This document shows, piece by piece, positions 25,503 through 34,751 of a DNA stretch of 64,000 nucleotides; the first letter of the stretch is position 1; the number at the start of each line of letters is the position of its first letter. A program made the translations under genes and the position numbers. The stretch is taken from positions 1 through 64,000 of the forward strand of contig CBDCGV010000018.1 of NCBI GenBank assembly GCA_965216955.1. Reading direction: 5' to 3'. The notes under the pieces are model-generated. The model saw only the letters and a program-made list of their open reading frames with translations. It was not told the origin of the DNA and did not search any database. This DNA is from CBDCGV01 sp965216955. Its GTDB lineage: Bacteria > Bacteroidota > Bacteroidia > Chitinophagales > JADIYW01.

Positions 25503-26333
25503 ATGAATAGTAAAATAGTCATACAAGGATTTAAAGGTTCTTTTCATGAACTGGCGGCTCAAAAGTTTTTTGGAGAAAACATTGAATGTATATATACTGC
25601 CTCTTTTGAAAAATTGTTTAGGACGATGGAACAAAATGATGCAGATTTTGCAGTAATGGCTATCGAAAATTCTGTAGCAGGTTCTATTTTGCCAAATTAT
25701 GCTAGATTGCGAGATTCGGAAATAGAAGTTTTCGGAGAGGTTTATATTCATATAAGTATGAATTTAATGGCTTTAAAGGGGCAAAGGCTTTCTGATATAA
25801 AGGAAGTTCACTCACATCCAATGGCATTGTTACAGTGCAGTAAATTCTTTAGGGAACATCATAGTATAAGATTGGTAGAATCTGAAGACACTGCTTTAAG
25901 TGCAAAGTTAATTGCAGATAATAAAGTATTAGAGCGAGGAGCATTGGCAGGAGCACATGTTGCAGAGATGTTTGATTTGGAAATTTTAAATGAATCAATA
26001 GAGACCAATCCAAGGAATTTTACACGTTTTCTAGTGCTTAGAAATAAGTCTGAACATACGGAAGAAAACTTTAACAAAGCTACTTGGTCATTTAGAGCAA
26101 ATGATTTACCTGGAAGTTTAGCAAAAGTGCTGACTTTACTAGGAGATCATGGTATTAATTTGACAAAAATTCAATCTTTACCTGTTATTGGTGAAGAATG
26201 GAGGTACTTTTTTTATGCAGATTTAGAGTTCGAATCGCAGAACTTGTATGAACAAGCTAAAAAAGAAATATTACCTTTTTTATTTGATTTGAAAATTTTA
26301 GGGGAATATAAACAGGGAGAGAAATTATTATGA
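25503..26333 (+). CDS. pheA: Prephenate dehydratase
   Basis: PheA converts prephenate to phenylpyruvate. The ATG at 25503 is preferred over the TTG just before it. Residues 1-180 form the dehydratase domain, with IQGFKGSFHELAA, FAVMAIENSVAGSI and the catalytic NFTRFLVL. A C-terminal ACT domain (about residues 190-270; FRANDLPGSLAKVLTLLGDHGINLTKIQS) implies phenylalanine feedback inhibition. There is no fused chorismate mutase; that activity is on the DAHP synthase three genes downstream. The stop overlaps the next start by four bases. Confidence 0.95.
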   Translation: MNSKIVIQGFKGSFHELAAQKFFGENIECIYTASFEKLFRTMEQNDADFAVMAIENSVAGSILPNYARLRDSEIEVFGEVYIHISMNLMALKGQRLSDIKEVHSHPMALLQCSKFFREHHSIRLVESEDTALSAKLIADNKVLERGALAGAHVAEMFDLEILNESIETNPRNFTRFLVLRNKSEHTEENFNKATWSFRANDLPGSLAKVLTLLGDHGINLTKIQSLPVIGEEWRYFFYADLEFESQNLYEQAKKEILPFLFDLKILGEYKQGEKLL

Positions 26334-27496
26334 TTGTCAAACCGGCACATAAGTTAGACTTTATAAAGGAGTATTATTTCTCTAGGAAGCTTAGAGAAGT
26401 ACGCAATATGATTGCGAATGGGATTCCTGTGCTTAATCTAGGCATTGGCAACCCTGATATGGCACCATCTCAAGAAACCATAGAAGCATTGAGAGTTTCA
26501 GCGGAAAACCATTTAAATCATGGATATCAGTCATATACTGGGATTGAAGCATTGAGAAAAAAAATGGCTGAATGGTACCAGCGTACTTACAATGTTTTAT
26601 TAAAACCTGAAAACGAAATTCTTCCTTTAATAGGTTCTAAAGAGGGAATTAGTCATATAAGTCATGCCTTCTTAAATCCTGGAGATAAAGTCTTAGTGCC
26701 GAATCCAGGATATCCAACTTATATTTCTGCAACTCGATTAGCAGGGGGTGTTCCAATTTTATATGATTTGAAAGAAAATGAAAATTGGTCTCCGGCATTA
26801 AACGATGTAGCAGCAGAAATTTTAGAAGAGGCTAAAATATTATGGATTAACTATCCCAATATGCCTACTGGTACCAAAGGGAATATTCTTCAGTTAGAAA
26901 AAGTATTAGAAATTGCTTTAAAATATAAGCTATTAGTAGTGAATGACAATCCCTATAGTTTAGTTTTAAATGAAGACAATCCATTTAGTATTTTTCAACT
27001 CGAAGGAGCAAAAGAAGTGGCACTAGAGCTTAATTCATTAAGTAAATCACATAATATGGCAGGGTGGCGCATAGGAATGCTGACCGGAGCTGCTGATTAT
27101 ATACAAACGGTATTAAAGGTTAAGAGCAATGTAGATTCAGGAATGTTTAAACCTTTGCAAGAAGCGGCTATTGCTGCCTTAGATAATGATGATGAATGGC
27201 ATTCGAAGAGAAATGAGGTTTATAAGAGTAGAAGAAAAATTGCTTGGAAAATTCTAGATAAGTTGGAATGCAGTTATAGCAGGGATCAGGTTGGGATGTT
27301 TGTTTGGGCAAAAATCCCTCACTTGGTTACTGATGTAGAAGTACTTACCGAGCGATTGTTACACGAAGCAAATATTTTTTTAACTCCTGGTTTTATTTTT
27401 GGAGATAATGGGAAACGATTCATTAGGATTTCCCTTTGCAGTAAAAATGAAGTTTTAGAGGAAGCATTGAAAAGAGTGAACAATTTTAAGCTGTGA
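26330..27496 (+). CDS. Class I/II aminotransferase, probably aromatic
   Basis: The 388-residue PLP-dependent aminotransferase carries the lysine in LNSLSKSHNMAGWRIGM (about K236), with NYPNMPTGTKGN and VPNPGYPTYISA upstream. It resembles aspartate/LL-diaminopimelate-type transaminases. Its place between pheA and tyrA, overlapping both by four bases, makes phenylpyruvate and 4-hydroxyphenylpyruvate the likely substrates. Sequence alone does not fix specificity. Confidence 0.87.
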   Translation: MIVKPAHKLDFIKEYYFSRKLREVRNMIANGIPVLNLGIGNPDMAPSQETIEALRVSAENHLNHGYQSYTGIEALRKKMAEWYQRTYNVLLKPENEILPLIGSKEGISHISHAFLNPGDKVLVPNPGYPTYISATRLAGGVPILYDLKENENWSPALNDVAAEILEEAKILWINYPNMPTGTKGNILQLEKVLEIALKYKLLVVNDNPYSLVLNEDNPFSIFQLEGAKEVALELNSLSKSHNMAGWRIGMLTGAADYIQTVLKVKSNVDSGMFKPLQEAAIAALDNDDEWHSKRNEVYKSRRKIAWKILDKLECSYSRDQVGMFVWAKIPHLVTDVEVLTERLLHEANIFLTPGFIFGDNGKRFIRISLCSKNEVLEEALKRVNNFKL

Positions 27497-28335
27497 TAGT
27501 TGGATTAATTGGCATAGGATTAATTGGCGGGTCAATGGGAATTGATCTAAAAGCACGTGGCTTTGCGACAAAAGTAATAGGTACTTCAAGGAGAGAAAGT
27601 ACGGCTTTAAGGGCCCAAAATTTGGGATTGATTGACGAAATAGTGACAAAGGAAAAACTAATCGAAAAATCGGATGTTATTCTACTTAGTGTACCTGTAA
27701 ATGTGCTAATTGATGAACTAATTTTTGTTCTAGACAGAATTAAACCTCATCAAGTCGTTTCTGATATGGGATCAACAAAAAATGCTATAGTAGAATCTGT
27801 TCGGGATCATCCAATGAGAAAACGTTATGTTGCTGCTCACCCTATGGCAGGGACTGAGAATAGTGGCCCTGAAGCTGCATTAAGTGGATTGTTTGATAAT
27901 AAGGTGGCCATCATTTGTAATAAAGAGGAGAGCGATAAAGATGCAGTTAAAATGATTGAAAGCATATTTTCTGTTTTGTCAATGAAACTTCGTTATATGG
28001 ATGCAAAATCGCATGATATGCATGCAGCGTATGTTTCTCATGTATCGCATATAACATCCTTCGTTTTGGCTTCAGCAGTTTTAGAAAAAGAGAAAAGTGA
28101 AAGTGCCATTTTAAATATGGCAGCAGGGGGATTTGAATCCACAGTAAGGTTAGCGAAAAGCTCACCTATAATGTGGTCACAGATTTTTGAACAAAATGAT
28201 AAAAACATTATAGAAGTTCTTGAAACTTACATCTCTAAAATGAACCAATTCAAGGAGTTAATTGAAAATAAAAAATTTAAAGAGCTTGAGGGCTTTATGT
28301 CTGAAGCCAACGCAATTAAAAAGATTTTGAACTAA
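27493..28335 (+). CDS. tyrA: Prephenate dehydrogenase
   Basis: TyrA oxidatively decarboxylates prephenate to 4-hydroxyphenylpyruvate using NAD(P). The Rossmann motif GLIGIGLIGGSMGIDL begins the 280-residue protein; the catalytic region is AAHPMAGTENSGPEAA. MHAAYVSHVSHITSF is another family signature. The start is a GTG overlapping the aminotransferase stop (GTGA). No ACT domain is present, so control probably rests on attenuation and on pathway entry. Confidence 0.94.
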   Translation: MIVGLIGIGLIGGSMGIDLKARGFATKVIGTSRRESTALRAQNLGLIDEIVTKEKLIEKSDVILLSVPVNVLIDELIFVLDRIKPHQVVSDMGSTKNAIVESVRDHPMRKRYVAAHPMAGTENSGPEAALSGLFDNKVAIICNKEESDKDAVKMIESIFSVLSMKLRYMDAKSHDMHAAYVSHVSHITSFVLASAVLEKEKSESAILNMAAGGFESTVRLAKSSPIMWSQIFEQNDKNIIEVLETYISKMNQFKELIENKKFKELEGFMSEANAIKKILN

Positions 28336-28368
28336 AAACTAACTAAACAATAATAAATAAATTAAGAA

Positions 28369-29454
28369 ATGAGTGAATTGAATATTAAGCCGTTATCAGA
28401 ATGGGGTTTTAATTTTAATAAACCAGTGGTAATATCGGGACCCTGTAGTGCCGAGTCGGAAGAACAATTAAAAGAAACTGCTGAGCGGTTAGGAGATAAG
28501 GGAATAGATATATTAAGAGCCGGTATTTGGAAGCCTAGAACTAGGCCGGGTACTTTTGAAGGACTAGGAGCTATTGCCTTACCATGGTTAAAAGAAGCGG
28601 GCGATATGATTGGGAAACCTGTTGCTGTAGAAGTAGCCAACAGGGAGCATGTAGAAGAATGCTTAAAAGCTGAAATCGATATCCTTTGGCTTGGAGCTAG
28701 AACTTCGGTTAATCCATTTGCTGTTCAGGAAATTGCAGATGCTATCAAAGGGGTGGACGTTCCGGTAGTAATAAAAAATCCTATTAACCCAGACTTGCAA
28801 TTATGGCTAGGAGCTATTGAAAGGATTAATCGTGCTGGTATTACAAGAATTGCAGCTTTACATCGTGGATTCTCTAGCTATGAAAAAGGCAAGTATAGAA
28901 ATATGCCTAAATGGGAAATCCCTATTGAATTAAGAAGATTGCATCCAGAAATTCCTATTTTCTGTGATCCAAGCCATATTACTGGCAAGAGAGATTTAGT
29001 GCCAAGTGTAGCTCAAAAAGCACTTGATTTAGACTTTGATGGATTGATGATTGAATCACACAGAGAGCCTGAAAAAGCTTGGAGTGATGCCGCACAACAA
29101 GTAACGCCGGAAGCGTTAGGAGAACTTGTTTCAGGTTTAGTAAAACGTCATAAAGAAATGGATAAAGCAACAGAAGATGCTTTAGATGCTTTAAGAGCTA
29201 AAATTGATAGAGTAGATCACTATTTATTAGAGCTTTTATCTGAGAGAATGGATATTGTTGCAAAAATTGGAGAATATAAAAAGACAAATGAGGTGACTAT
29301 ACTTCAAACAACTAGATGGGATGAAATCGTTAGAGATCGTGTTAAAGTAGGTGAGGAAAAAGAGCTACATACAGATTTTGTCAAATCAATGTTTGATGCT
29401 ATTCATACAGAATCTATAAGAAGACAAACAAAGGTGATGAATGAAGAAGGTTAG
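28369..29454 (+). CDS. 3-deoxy-7-phosphoheptulonate synthase / chorismate mutase fusion
   Basis: This fused enzyme carries the first shikimate step and the branch-point step to prephenate. Residues 1-260 are a type I-beta (KdsA-like) DAHP synthase, with VVISGPCSAESEEQL, RAGIWKPRTRPGTFEG and IFCDPSHITGKRD. Residues 268-361 are an AroQ-type chorismate mutase (LRAKIDRVDHYLLELLSERM, then VAKIGEYKK). The fusion lets the mutase act as an allosteric sensor of prephenate or chorismate in related enzymes. It closes the pheA-aminotransferase-tyrA operon and is followed by a terminator. Confidence 0.95.
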   Translation: MSELNIKPLSEWGFNFNKPVVISGPCSAESEEQLKETAERLGDKGIDILRAGIWKPRTRPGTFEGLGAIALPWLKEAGDMIGKPVAVEVANREHVEECLKAEIDILWLGARTSVNPFAVQEIADAIKGVDVPVVIKNPINPDLQLWLGAIERINRAGITRIAALHRGFSSYEKGKYRNMPKWEIPIELRRLHPEIPIFCDPSHITGKRDLVPSVAQKALDLDFDGLMIESHREPEKAWSDAAQQVTPEALGELVSGLVKRHKEMDKATEDALDALRAKIDRVDHYLLELLSERMDIVAKIGEYKKTNEVTILQTTRWDEIVRDRVKVGEEKELHTDFVKSMFDAIHTESIRRQTKVMNEEG

Positions 29455-29474
29455 TAGTAATGGAATTTTAATAA

Positions 29475-29510
29475 AAAAGGCTGCAATTAATTGCAGCCTT
29501 TTCTTTTTTA
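29475..29510 (+). terminator. Rho-independent terminator of the Phe/Tyr operon
   Basis: A 10-bp GC-containing stem (AAGGCTGCAA, loop TTAA, TTGCAGCCTT) at 29477-29500 extends by A-T pairs and is followed by a T-rich run to 29510. It lies about 20 bases after the DAHP synthase stop. Confidence 0.92.
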
Positions 29511-29532
29511 AGAAGTTGTTAATCTACTTTGC

Positions 29533-29733
29533 CTAGTTAACTGAAAAAGTGACTTTTAGGTTCACTCTATACTCAGTAACCTTACCGTTATCAACCGTTA
29601 CACTTTGATCTTGAACATAGGCAGATTTTATGCCCTTTACAGATTTTGATGCTTTTTTAATTGCCTTGGCGGTGGCATCTTCCCAACTATTCTTAGAACT
29701 ACTTAGAATTTCAATTACTTTTAATACTGCCAT
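29533..29733 (-). CDS. Dodecin (flavin-binding dodecamer)
   Basis: The 66-residue product starts at the ATG at 29733 (MAVLKVIEILSSS); an upstream in-frame ATG would add eleven unneeded residues. The fold pattern is beta-alpha-beta-beta, with SSSKNSWEDATAKAIKKA, then GIKSAYVQDQSVTVDNG and a final strand VNLKVTFSV. Dodecins store or buffer flavins. It is convergent with the Phe/Tyr operon terminator. Confidence 0.9.
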   Translation of the reverse strand: MAVLKVIEILSSSKNSWEDATAKAIKKASKSVKGIKSAYVQDQSVTVDNGKVTEYRVNLKVTFSVN

Positions 29734-29831
29734 GATTTTGTTTTTAATAATTACTAAAGGTGGCAATTTAAAATATTTGATTGAGAATATCTACATATAC
29801 CATTTTTTTGACATACTATATTTGTAGTTGT

Positions 29832-30305
29832 CTATAGTATTTCATCAATAGTAATTAATTGATTTCTAAATTTAATCTGATCACCTAACTTTCTTTTAAG
29901 AAGAACTTGTCCAATCGGAGAGACTGGTGATACTACAAATACAGGTTGCTCCATGATTTTAAGTTTTCCTATTCCAACAGCGATATAGTAATATCTATCA
30001 TTACTTTTTATCAAACTACCTAATTGAATAAATCTGGTAGAAGTCTTTATTGGAACTTTAGACATAGTTATATACAAATCTTTCAGGCGGTTAGCTTGAG
30101 CTGATAAGCGCTCAAGTTCCAATTGCATATGCGCTCTACTTGTTTCATGTTTATCTCCTGCAGAGCTTTTAGTTGCTGTTGATAATTAACGATTTATGTC
30201 ATTGATTGTGGTTTGTACTTCGCTTATTTGTGCCTCTACAGTGGTTATACATGTCTTGTTCAGGATCGATTTTAAATTACTCAAGTGATTATTTTTCTTA
30301 GTCAA
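29832..30305 (-). pseudogene. GreA/GreB C-terminal-domain protein interrupted by an in-frame stop
   Basis: The intact 3' part (29832-30128, 98 codons) matches the small GreA/GreB-like proteins of Bacteroidota, including VSPVSPIGQVLLKRKLGD. Reading upstream in the same frame restores the family motif TKSSAGDKHETSRAHMQLE, then a TAA (30186-30188), then a plausible N-terminal coiled segment (VEAQISEVQTTINDINR) back to a TTG at 30303-30305. One nonsense codon therefore splits an otherwise continuous gene of about 158 codons. It may be a recent pseudogene, or the shortened ORF may still be made. No ATG start is seen for the full version. Confidence 0.72.
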
Positions 30306-30377
30306 AGAAAGTAAAAGTGATTAAAACATGGAACTCATTTTTTATATTCGCAGTTCACAGATTAATTAAAATACATT

Positions 30378-30665
30378 ATGTCAGATATCAATAAAGTTAA
30401 AGTCATTTTAGACGGCAATGAGTATGAATTGCAATTGGAAGACGGTCAAACTATTTTAGAAGCTGCTATCGACGCCGATATCGATCCACCTTTTGCTTGT
30501 CAAGCAGCAGCATGTTGTACGTGTAGAGCAAAAGTATTAAATGGAGAAGTTAAAATGGATGATGATGATATTTTGACGGATTGGGAGATTGATGAAGGCT
30601 TTGTTTTAACTTGTCAATCTCATCCAACAACAGAAGGAGTGGTTATCACATACGACGAAGAGTAA
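30378..30665 (+). CDS. 2Fe-2S ferredoxin
   Basis: The 95-residue protein is a plant-type (beta-grasp) ferredoxin. The cluster ligands are C41, C46, C49 and C79, spaced C-x4-C-x2-C-x29-C. An extra Cys (C47) lies inside the binding loop. The C-terminal VLTCQSHPTTEG is typical of ferredoxins resembling the PaaE reductase domain. The gene stands alone, so its electron partner is unknown; soluble and cytoplasmic. Confidence 0.92.
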   Translation: MSDINKVKVILDGNEYELQLEDGQTILEAAIDADIDPPFACQAAACCTCRAKVLNGEVKMDDDDILTDWEIDEGFVLTCQSHPTTEGVVITYDEE

Positions 30666-30778
30666 TCATCGTTTTCTTCATTTTTTTGCTGAAAATTTTC
30701 ACAATTTGATTTTATTCTAAGTGCATTAGAACTGCCTAATTATTCTTATCTTTCAAAGCAAAGTATAATTGATTTGCT

Positions 30779-32689
30779 ATGCAGAGGGTATTAGGTTTTA
30801 TTCTTCTTTTTTTTATCGTTTACTTGCTTCAGGCACAGCCTGATAATGCAACTATTCGTTCTATGGCAGATCCTATTTTAAGGCCATTTTATCATGGAGT
30901 TGCATCTGGAGATCCACTTCATGATCAAGTAATAATATGGACGCGTGTTACACCTGATAATAATAGTGATGAAGAGATAAAAGTATATTGGAGAGTTTCG
31001 AAAGATACTTCCTTCAATCAAATTATAAAATCAGATACTTTTATAACGAGTAGTGCTAGAGATTGGACGGTAAAAGTAAATGTGACGGATTTAGAACCAG
31101 CAACATTTTATTATTACGAATTTGCTGTCGGTAATAGAAAGTCGTTAATCGGTAGAACCAAAACAACACCCAAAGATAATGCAGAGCAATTGCGTTTTGC
31201 TACCGTTTCCTGTTCTAATTATACGATGGGCTATTTTACGGTTTATAATAAAATAGCCGAAAGAAATGATGTCGATGCAGTAATCCATTTGGGGGATTAT
31301 ATCTATGAGTATGGCAATAATTGGGGAGAAATTTTTGGTATAGCAAGAGAAATTATACCCGATAATGACAAAGAGATATATGAGCTTGCTGATTATAGAC
31401 TTAGACATTCAATACATAAATTGGATGCTGATTCTAGAAGAATGCATCAACAATACCCTTTAATTGCAACTTGGGATGATCATGAATTTGTAAATAACTC
31501 TTGGCGAGATGGTGCCGAGAACCATAATTCCAGTACAGAGGGGTCTTATGAAGAACGTAAAAACTTTTCTATGCAGGCATATTATGAGTGGATGCCACTA
31601 AGATTGCCTGATGTAGACGATTTTTCTAGAATTTGGCGTAAAATAAGTTATGGCAACCTTGCTGATATTTTTGTTTTAGATACGCGCATTTACGATAGAG
31701 ATTCTATGGACATTGAAAATAAGGATGCCAAGGATCGTGTTATGATTGGAGAAAAGCAAATGAATTGGTTGGAAGATGGATTAAAACAATCAAAAGCTAC
31801 GTGGAAAATTTTGGCACAACAGGTAATGATGGCGCCACTACTAATTCCTGTTATCGACATTACCCTAAATGATGATCAGTGGGATGGATATACGGCAGAA
31901 AGAGATAGGTTATTTAAAATTATTGAAGACAACAATATTGAGAATATTATTGTTTTAACAGGCGATATTCACACGGCTTGGGCAATTGATTTACCTTATG
32001 ATAGACTGGATTATGGTTTAAGTCCTCAACGACCAAACAAAGGGTCTATGGGAGTAGAGTTCGTCTCTTCGAGTGTAACTACACCGTCCTCTCCAATTCC
32101 AATTCCTCCAGATATTTATGGGATTATTAAAGGAGCCCTTCCTTATATCAAATATGTAAACCTCCATAAAAAGGGATATGGTTTACTGGATCTTAGGACT
32201 GACAGGGCAACAAACGACTTCTTTTCAGTTGATTATATTAAGTTTCCTGGCGCTGATGAAAAATTAGAAAGTGCTTATTTCGTAAATGAAGGGGAACGTT
32301 TTCTTAGAAAAAAGGATATCCCTTTTATACCTACCGAAGATATTCGACCGTTTCAGGCTCCGGCACCATTACGACCTAATAATCCTGAAGATACTATTAC
32401 AACAGGCTTGTTTGATAAAGCCGACAATGTTGCTTTAATGGGATTGTATCCAAATCCTTTTGTTAATAGCATTGGTTTGCAATACAATTTATTTGAAACT
32501 TCCAATGTGAGTATCTCAGTGTTTGATCTCTCTGGCAAGGTGCTTTTTGAAAAGCATTTAGGAATGCAAAGCAAAGGATTATATCTAGAAGTAATTAATA
32601 CTGAATTATGGAATGCAGGGAATTATAAATTGAGCATCTATGCCAATAATAAACCTTTTACCATTTCTATTTTAAAATTAAATGAGTAA
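30779..32689 (+). CDS. Secreted PhoD-like alkaline phosphatase/phosphodiesterase with T9SS sorting domain (copy 1)
   Basis: The 636-residue exported protein has a signal peptide (to about residue 20), a PhoD N-terminal domain (FYHGVASGDPLHDQVIIWTRVTP) and a metallophosphatase domain. Metal-ligand motifs are HLGDYIYEYGN, WDDHEFVNNSW and LTGDIHTAW. Residues from about 560 form a type IX secretion sorting domain (LYPNPFVNSIGLQYN to the C-terminus), so export across the outer membrane and surface attachment or release are predicted. The next gene is a close paralog. Likely role: phosphate scavenging from phosphodiesters. Confidence 0.92.
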   Translation: MQRVLGFILLFFIVYLLQAQPDNATIRSMADPILRPFYHGVASGDPLHDQVIIWTRVTPDNNSDEEIKVYWRVSKDTSFNQIIKSDTFITSSARDWTVKVNVTDLEPATFYYYEFAVGNRKSLIGRTKTTPKDNAEQLRFATVSCSNYTMGYFTVYNKIAERNDVDAVIHLGDYIYEYGNNWGEIFGIAREIIPDNDKEIYELADYRLRHSIHKLDADSRRMHQQYPLIATWDDHEFVNNSWRDGAENHNSSTEGSYEERKNFSMQAYYEWMPLRLPDVDDFSRIWRKISYGNLADIFVLDTRIYDRDSMDIENKDAKDRVMIGEKQMNWLEDGLKQSKATWKILAQQVMMAPLLIPVIDITLNDDQWDGYTAERDRLFKIIEDNNIENIIVLTGDIHTAWAIDLPYDRLDYGLSPQRPNKGSMGVEFVSSSVTTPSSPIPIPPDIYGIIKGALPYIKYVNLHKKGYGLLDLRTDRATNDFFSVDYIKFPGADEKLESAYFVNEGERFLRKKDIPFIPTEDIRPFQAPAPLRPNNPEDTITTGLFDKADNVALMGLYPNPFVNSIGLQYNLFETSNVSISVFDLSGKVLFEKHLGMQSKGLYLEVINTELWNAGNYKLSIYANNKPFTISILKLNE

Positions 32690-32709
32690 TCAATAAAATT
32701 GACAGAGTA

Positions 32710-34605
32710 ATGAAAAAAATAGTTTTGCTTCCTTTAATGTGTTTTTGCCTTTTGGGGATTAATGTGCAAAGTCAAAGTGATGACGCTGCTATCAGATCTA
32801 TGGCAGATCCAAATTTAAGACCTTTCTATCATGGCGTTGCTTCTGGAGATCCACTTTTTGATAGAGTAATCATTTGGACAAGAGTAACTCCGGAGAATAA
32901 TGAAGATTCTATTAAAGTAAACTGGAGAATGTCTAAAGACACTTCTTTCAATGTATTGTCTAACTCAGGAGTTGTATATGCTTTAAAAACAAACGATTAT
33001 ACCATAAAAATTGATGCTGTCAATTTAGAGCCTTCGACATTTTATTATTATGAATTTTTAGCTTATGATAGAAAATCGTTGATTGGAAGAACAAAAACAA
33101 CACCTAAAGAGGATGTAAGTCAATTGCGTTTTGCAACTGTTTCTTGCTCTAATTATCCGGTGGGTTATTTTAATGTATATAATAAAATTTTTGAGAGGAA
33201 TGATATTGATGCGGTAATTCATTTGGGAGATTATATCTATGAATATGGAAATACATTAGGGAGGATAAGATCGTTTGTTACAGAAAACGATTTTGAAATT
33301 ATAGAATTAGCTGACTATCGATTGAGACATTCCATTTATAAGTTAGATGGAGATTCAAGAAAAATGCTTCAGCAATATCCGTTAATTGCTACATGGGATG
33401 ATCATGAATCTGCAAATGACTCTTGGAAAGAAGGTGCTGAAAATCATGATCCAAGAACGGAAGGACCTTGGACAGAAAGAAAAAATAATTCTCTAAAGGC
33501 ATATTATGAATGGATGCCTTTAAGAAGGCCAGATGTAAATGACTTTAATCGAATTTGGCGTAAAATCAGCTATGGAAACTTAGCGGATATCTTTGTTTTG
33601 GATACTAGACTTTATGATAGGGATTCTATAGACTTTGAAAGTAAAGATGTTGTAGATCGGGTAATGCTTGGTGAAAAGCAAATGAAATGGCTAGAAGATA
33701 GCCTTAAAAACTCTAAAGCAACTTGGAAGATTTTAGCGCAACAAGTGATGATGGCTCCATTGGTAATTCCAATATTAGATATTACATTGAATCCTGACCA
33801 ATGGGATGGATATACTGCAGAAAGACAGCGGCTTTTTGATATTATATTAAACAATAACATTGAAAATGTTGTTGTTTTGACAGGGGATATACATACCGCT
33901 TGGGCAAATGACTTGCCTTATAATCGATTAGAATATGGAGCCAGTCCAGATCAACCTAATAAAGGGTCTGTTGGAGTTGAATTTGTAACCACTAGTGTAA
34001 CTTCTTCTTCTTCACCATTTCCGATTCCACCAGATTTATACGGAATAATTAGAGGAGCATTGCCACATATAAAATATGTAAATCTATTTTTAAAAGGGTA
34101 TGGTTTGTTGAATCTTGAAGAAGATAAAGCTACCAATGATTTTTATTCAATTGAATACATCAATTTTCCAGGAGCCGATGATAAACTGCAATCATCGTGG
34201 TTTGTAAATAAAGGAGAGCGATTTCTTAGACAAAGTGATCGACCTTTTATGGCTACCGAAGATATCAGACCTTTTCAATATCAGGCACCCCTTATGCCAA
34301 ACAATCCTGAAGATACAGTAACAACAGGTCTATTTGATAAGCCAGATAATCTGGCTGTTTTAGGATTGTACCCTAATCCATTTGTCAATAATTTTGGAAT
34401 TCAATACAATTTATTTGAAGCGGCAGATATTGTAATTCAAGTCGTGGACATGACTGGAAAGCAAGTTTTCGAAAAAGTCTTAGGAAACCAAAATAAAGGC
34501 TTGTATATAGAACCAATAAATACGGAAGGCTGGGTAGAAGGGAATTATAAATTAAGCATTTATGCAAATGGGAAACCGTTAACGGTCTCTATCTTAAAAA
34601 TATAA
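32710..34605 (+). CDS. Secreted PhoD-like alkaline phosphatase/phosphodiesterase with T9SS sorting domain (copy 2)
   Basis: The 631-residue protein has the same domain order as its neighbour and is similar along its whole length, indicating tandem duplication. It has a signal peptide, FYHGVASGDPLFDRVIIWTRVTP, HLGDYIYEYGN, LTGDIHTAW and a C-terminal sorting domain (LYPNPFVNNFGIQYN). The metal motif here reads WDDHESANDSW, where copy 1 has WDDHEFVNNSW; the Asn-to-Asp change near the active site may shift specificity. It is 20 bases downstream of copy 1, in one transcription unit. Confidence 0.92.
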   Translation: MKKIVLLPLMCFCLLGINVQSQSDDAAIRSMADPNLRPFYHGVASGDPLFDRVIIWTRVTPENNEDSIKVNWRMSKDTSFNVLSNSGVVYALKTNDYTIKIDAVNLEPSTFYYYEFLAYDRKSLIGRTKTTPKEDVSQLRFATVSCSNYPVGYFNVYNKIFERNDIDAVIHLGDYIYEYGNTLGRIRSFVTENDFEIIELADYRLRHSIYKLDGDSRKMLQQYPLIATWDDHESANDSWKEGAENHDPRTEGPWTERKNNSLKAYYEWMPLRRPDVNDFNRIWRKISYGNLADIFVLDTRLYDRDSIDFESKDVVDRVMLGEKQMKWLEDSLKNSKATWKILAQQVMMAPLVIPILDITLNPDQWDGYTAERQRLFDIILNNNIENVVVLTGDIHTAWANDLPYNRLEYGASPDQPNKGSVGVEFVTTSVTSSSSPFPIPPDLYGIIRGALPHIKYVNLFLKGYGLLNLEEDKATNDFYSIEYINFPGADDKLQSSWFVNKGERFLRQSDRPFMATEDIRPFQYQAPLMPNNPEDTVTTGLFDKPDNLAVLGLYPNPFVNNFGIQYNLFEAADIVIQVVDMTGKQVFEKVLGNQNKGLYIEPINTEGWVEGNYKLSIYANGKPLTVSILKI

Positions 34606-34669
34606 TATATAAGTACTAGCCTAGGATAGACATTTATTATTCTTAATGTACTCTTTTTAAAAATTTACT

Positions 34670-34694
34670 TTAAAAAACGAATTGAGTTTTTTAA
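34670..34694 (+). terminator. Possible terminator after the PhoD pair
   Basis: A 9-bp AT-rich stem (TTAAAAAAC, 7-base loop, GTTTTTTAA) lies about 65 bases after the second PhoD stop. The right arm itself supplies six T. It is weak because of the AT stem. Confidence 0.4.
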
Positions 34695-34751
34695 TAGTTA
34701 TAATCATTTTTCCAGTTAAAACATTAATTTCAAAACCTAAAATAGTTATAA

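Noticed and set aside
25437..25751. A 104-codon minus-strand frame opposite the start of pheA
   Set aside because: It overlaps the attenuator and the conserved prephenate dehydratase start, with no recognisable protein features.
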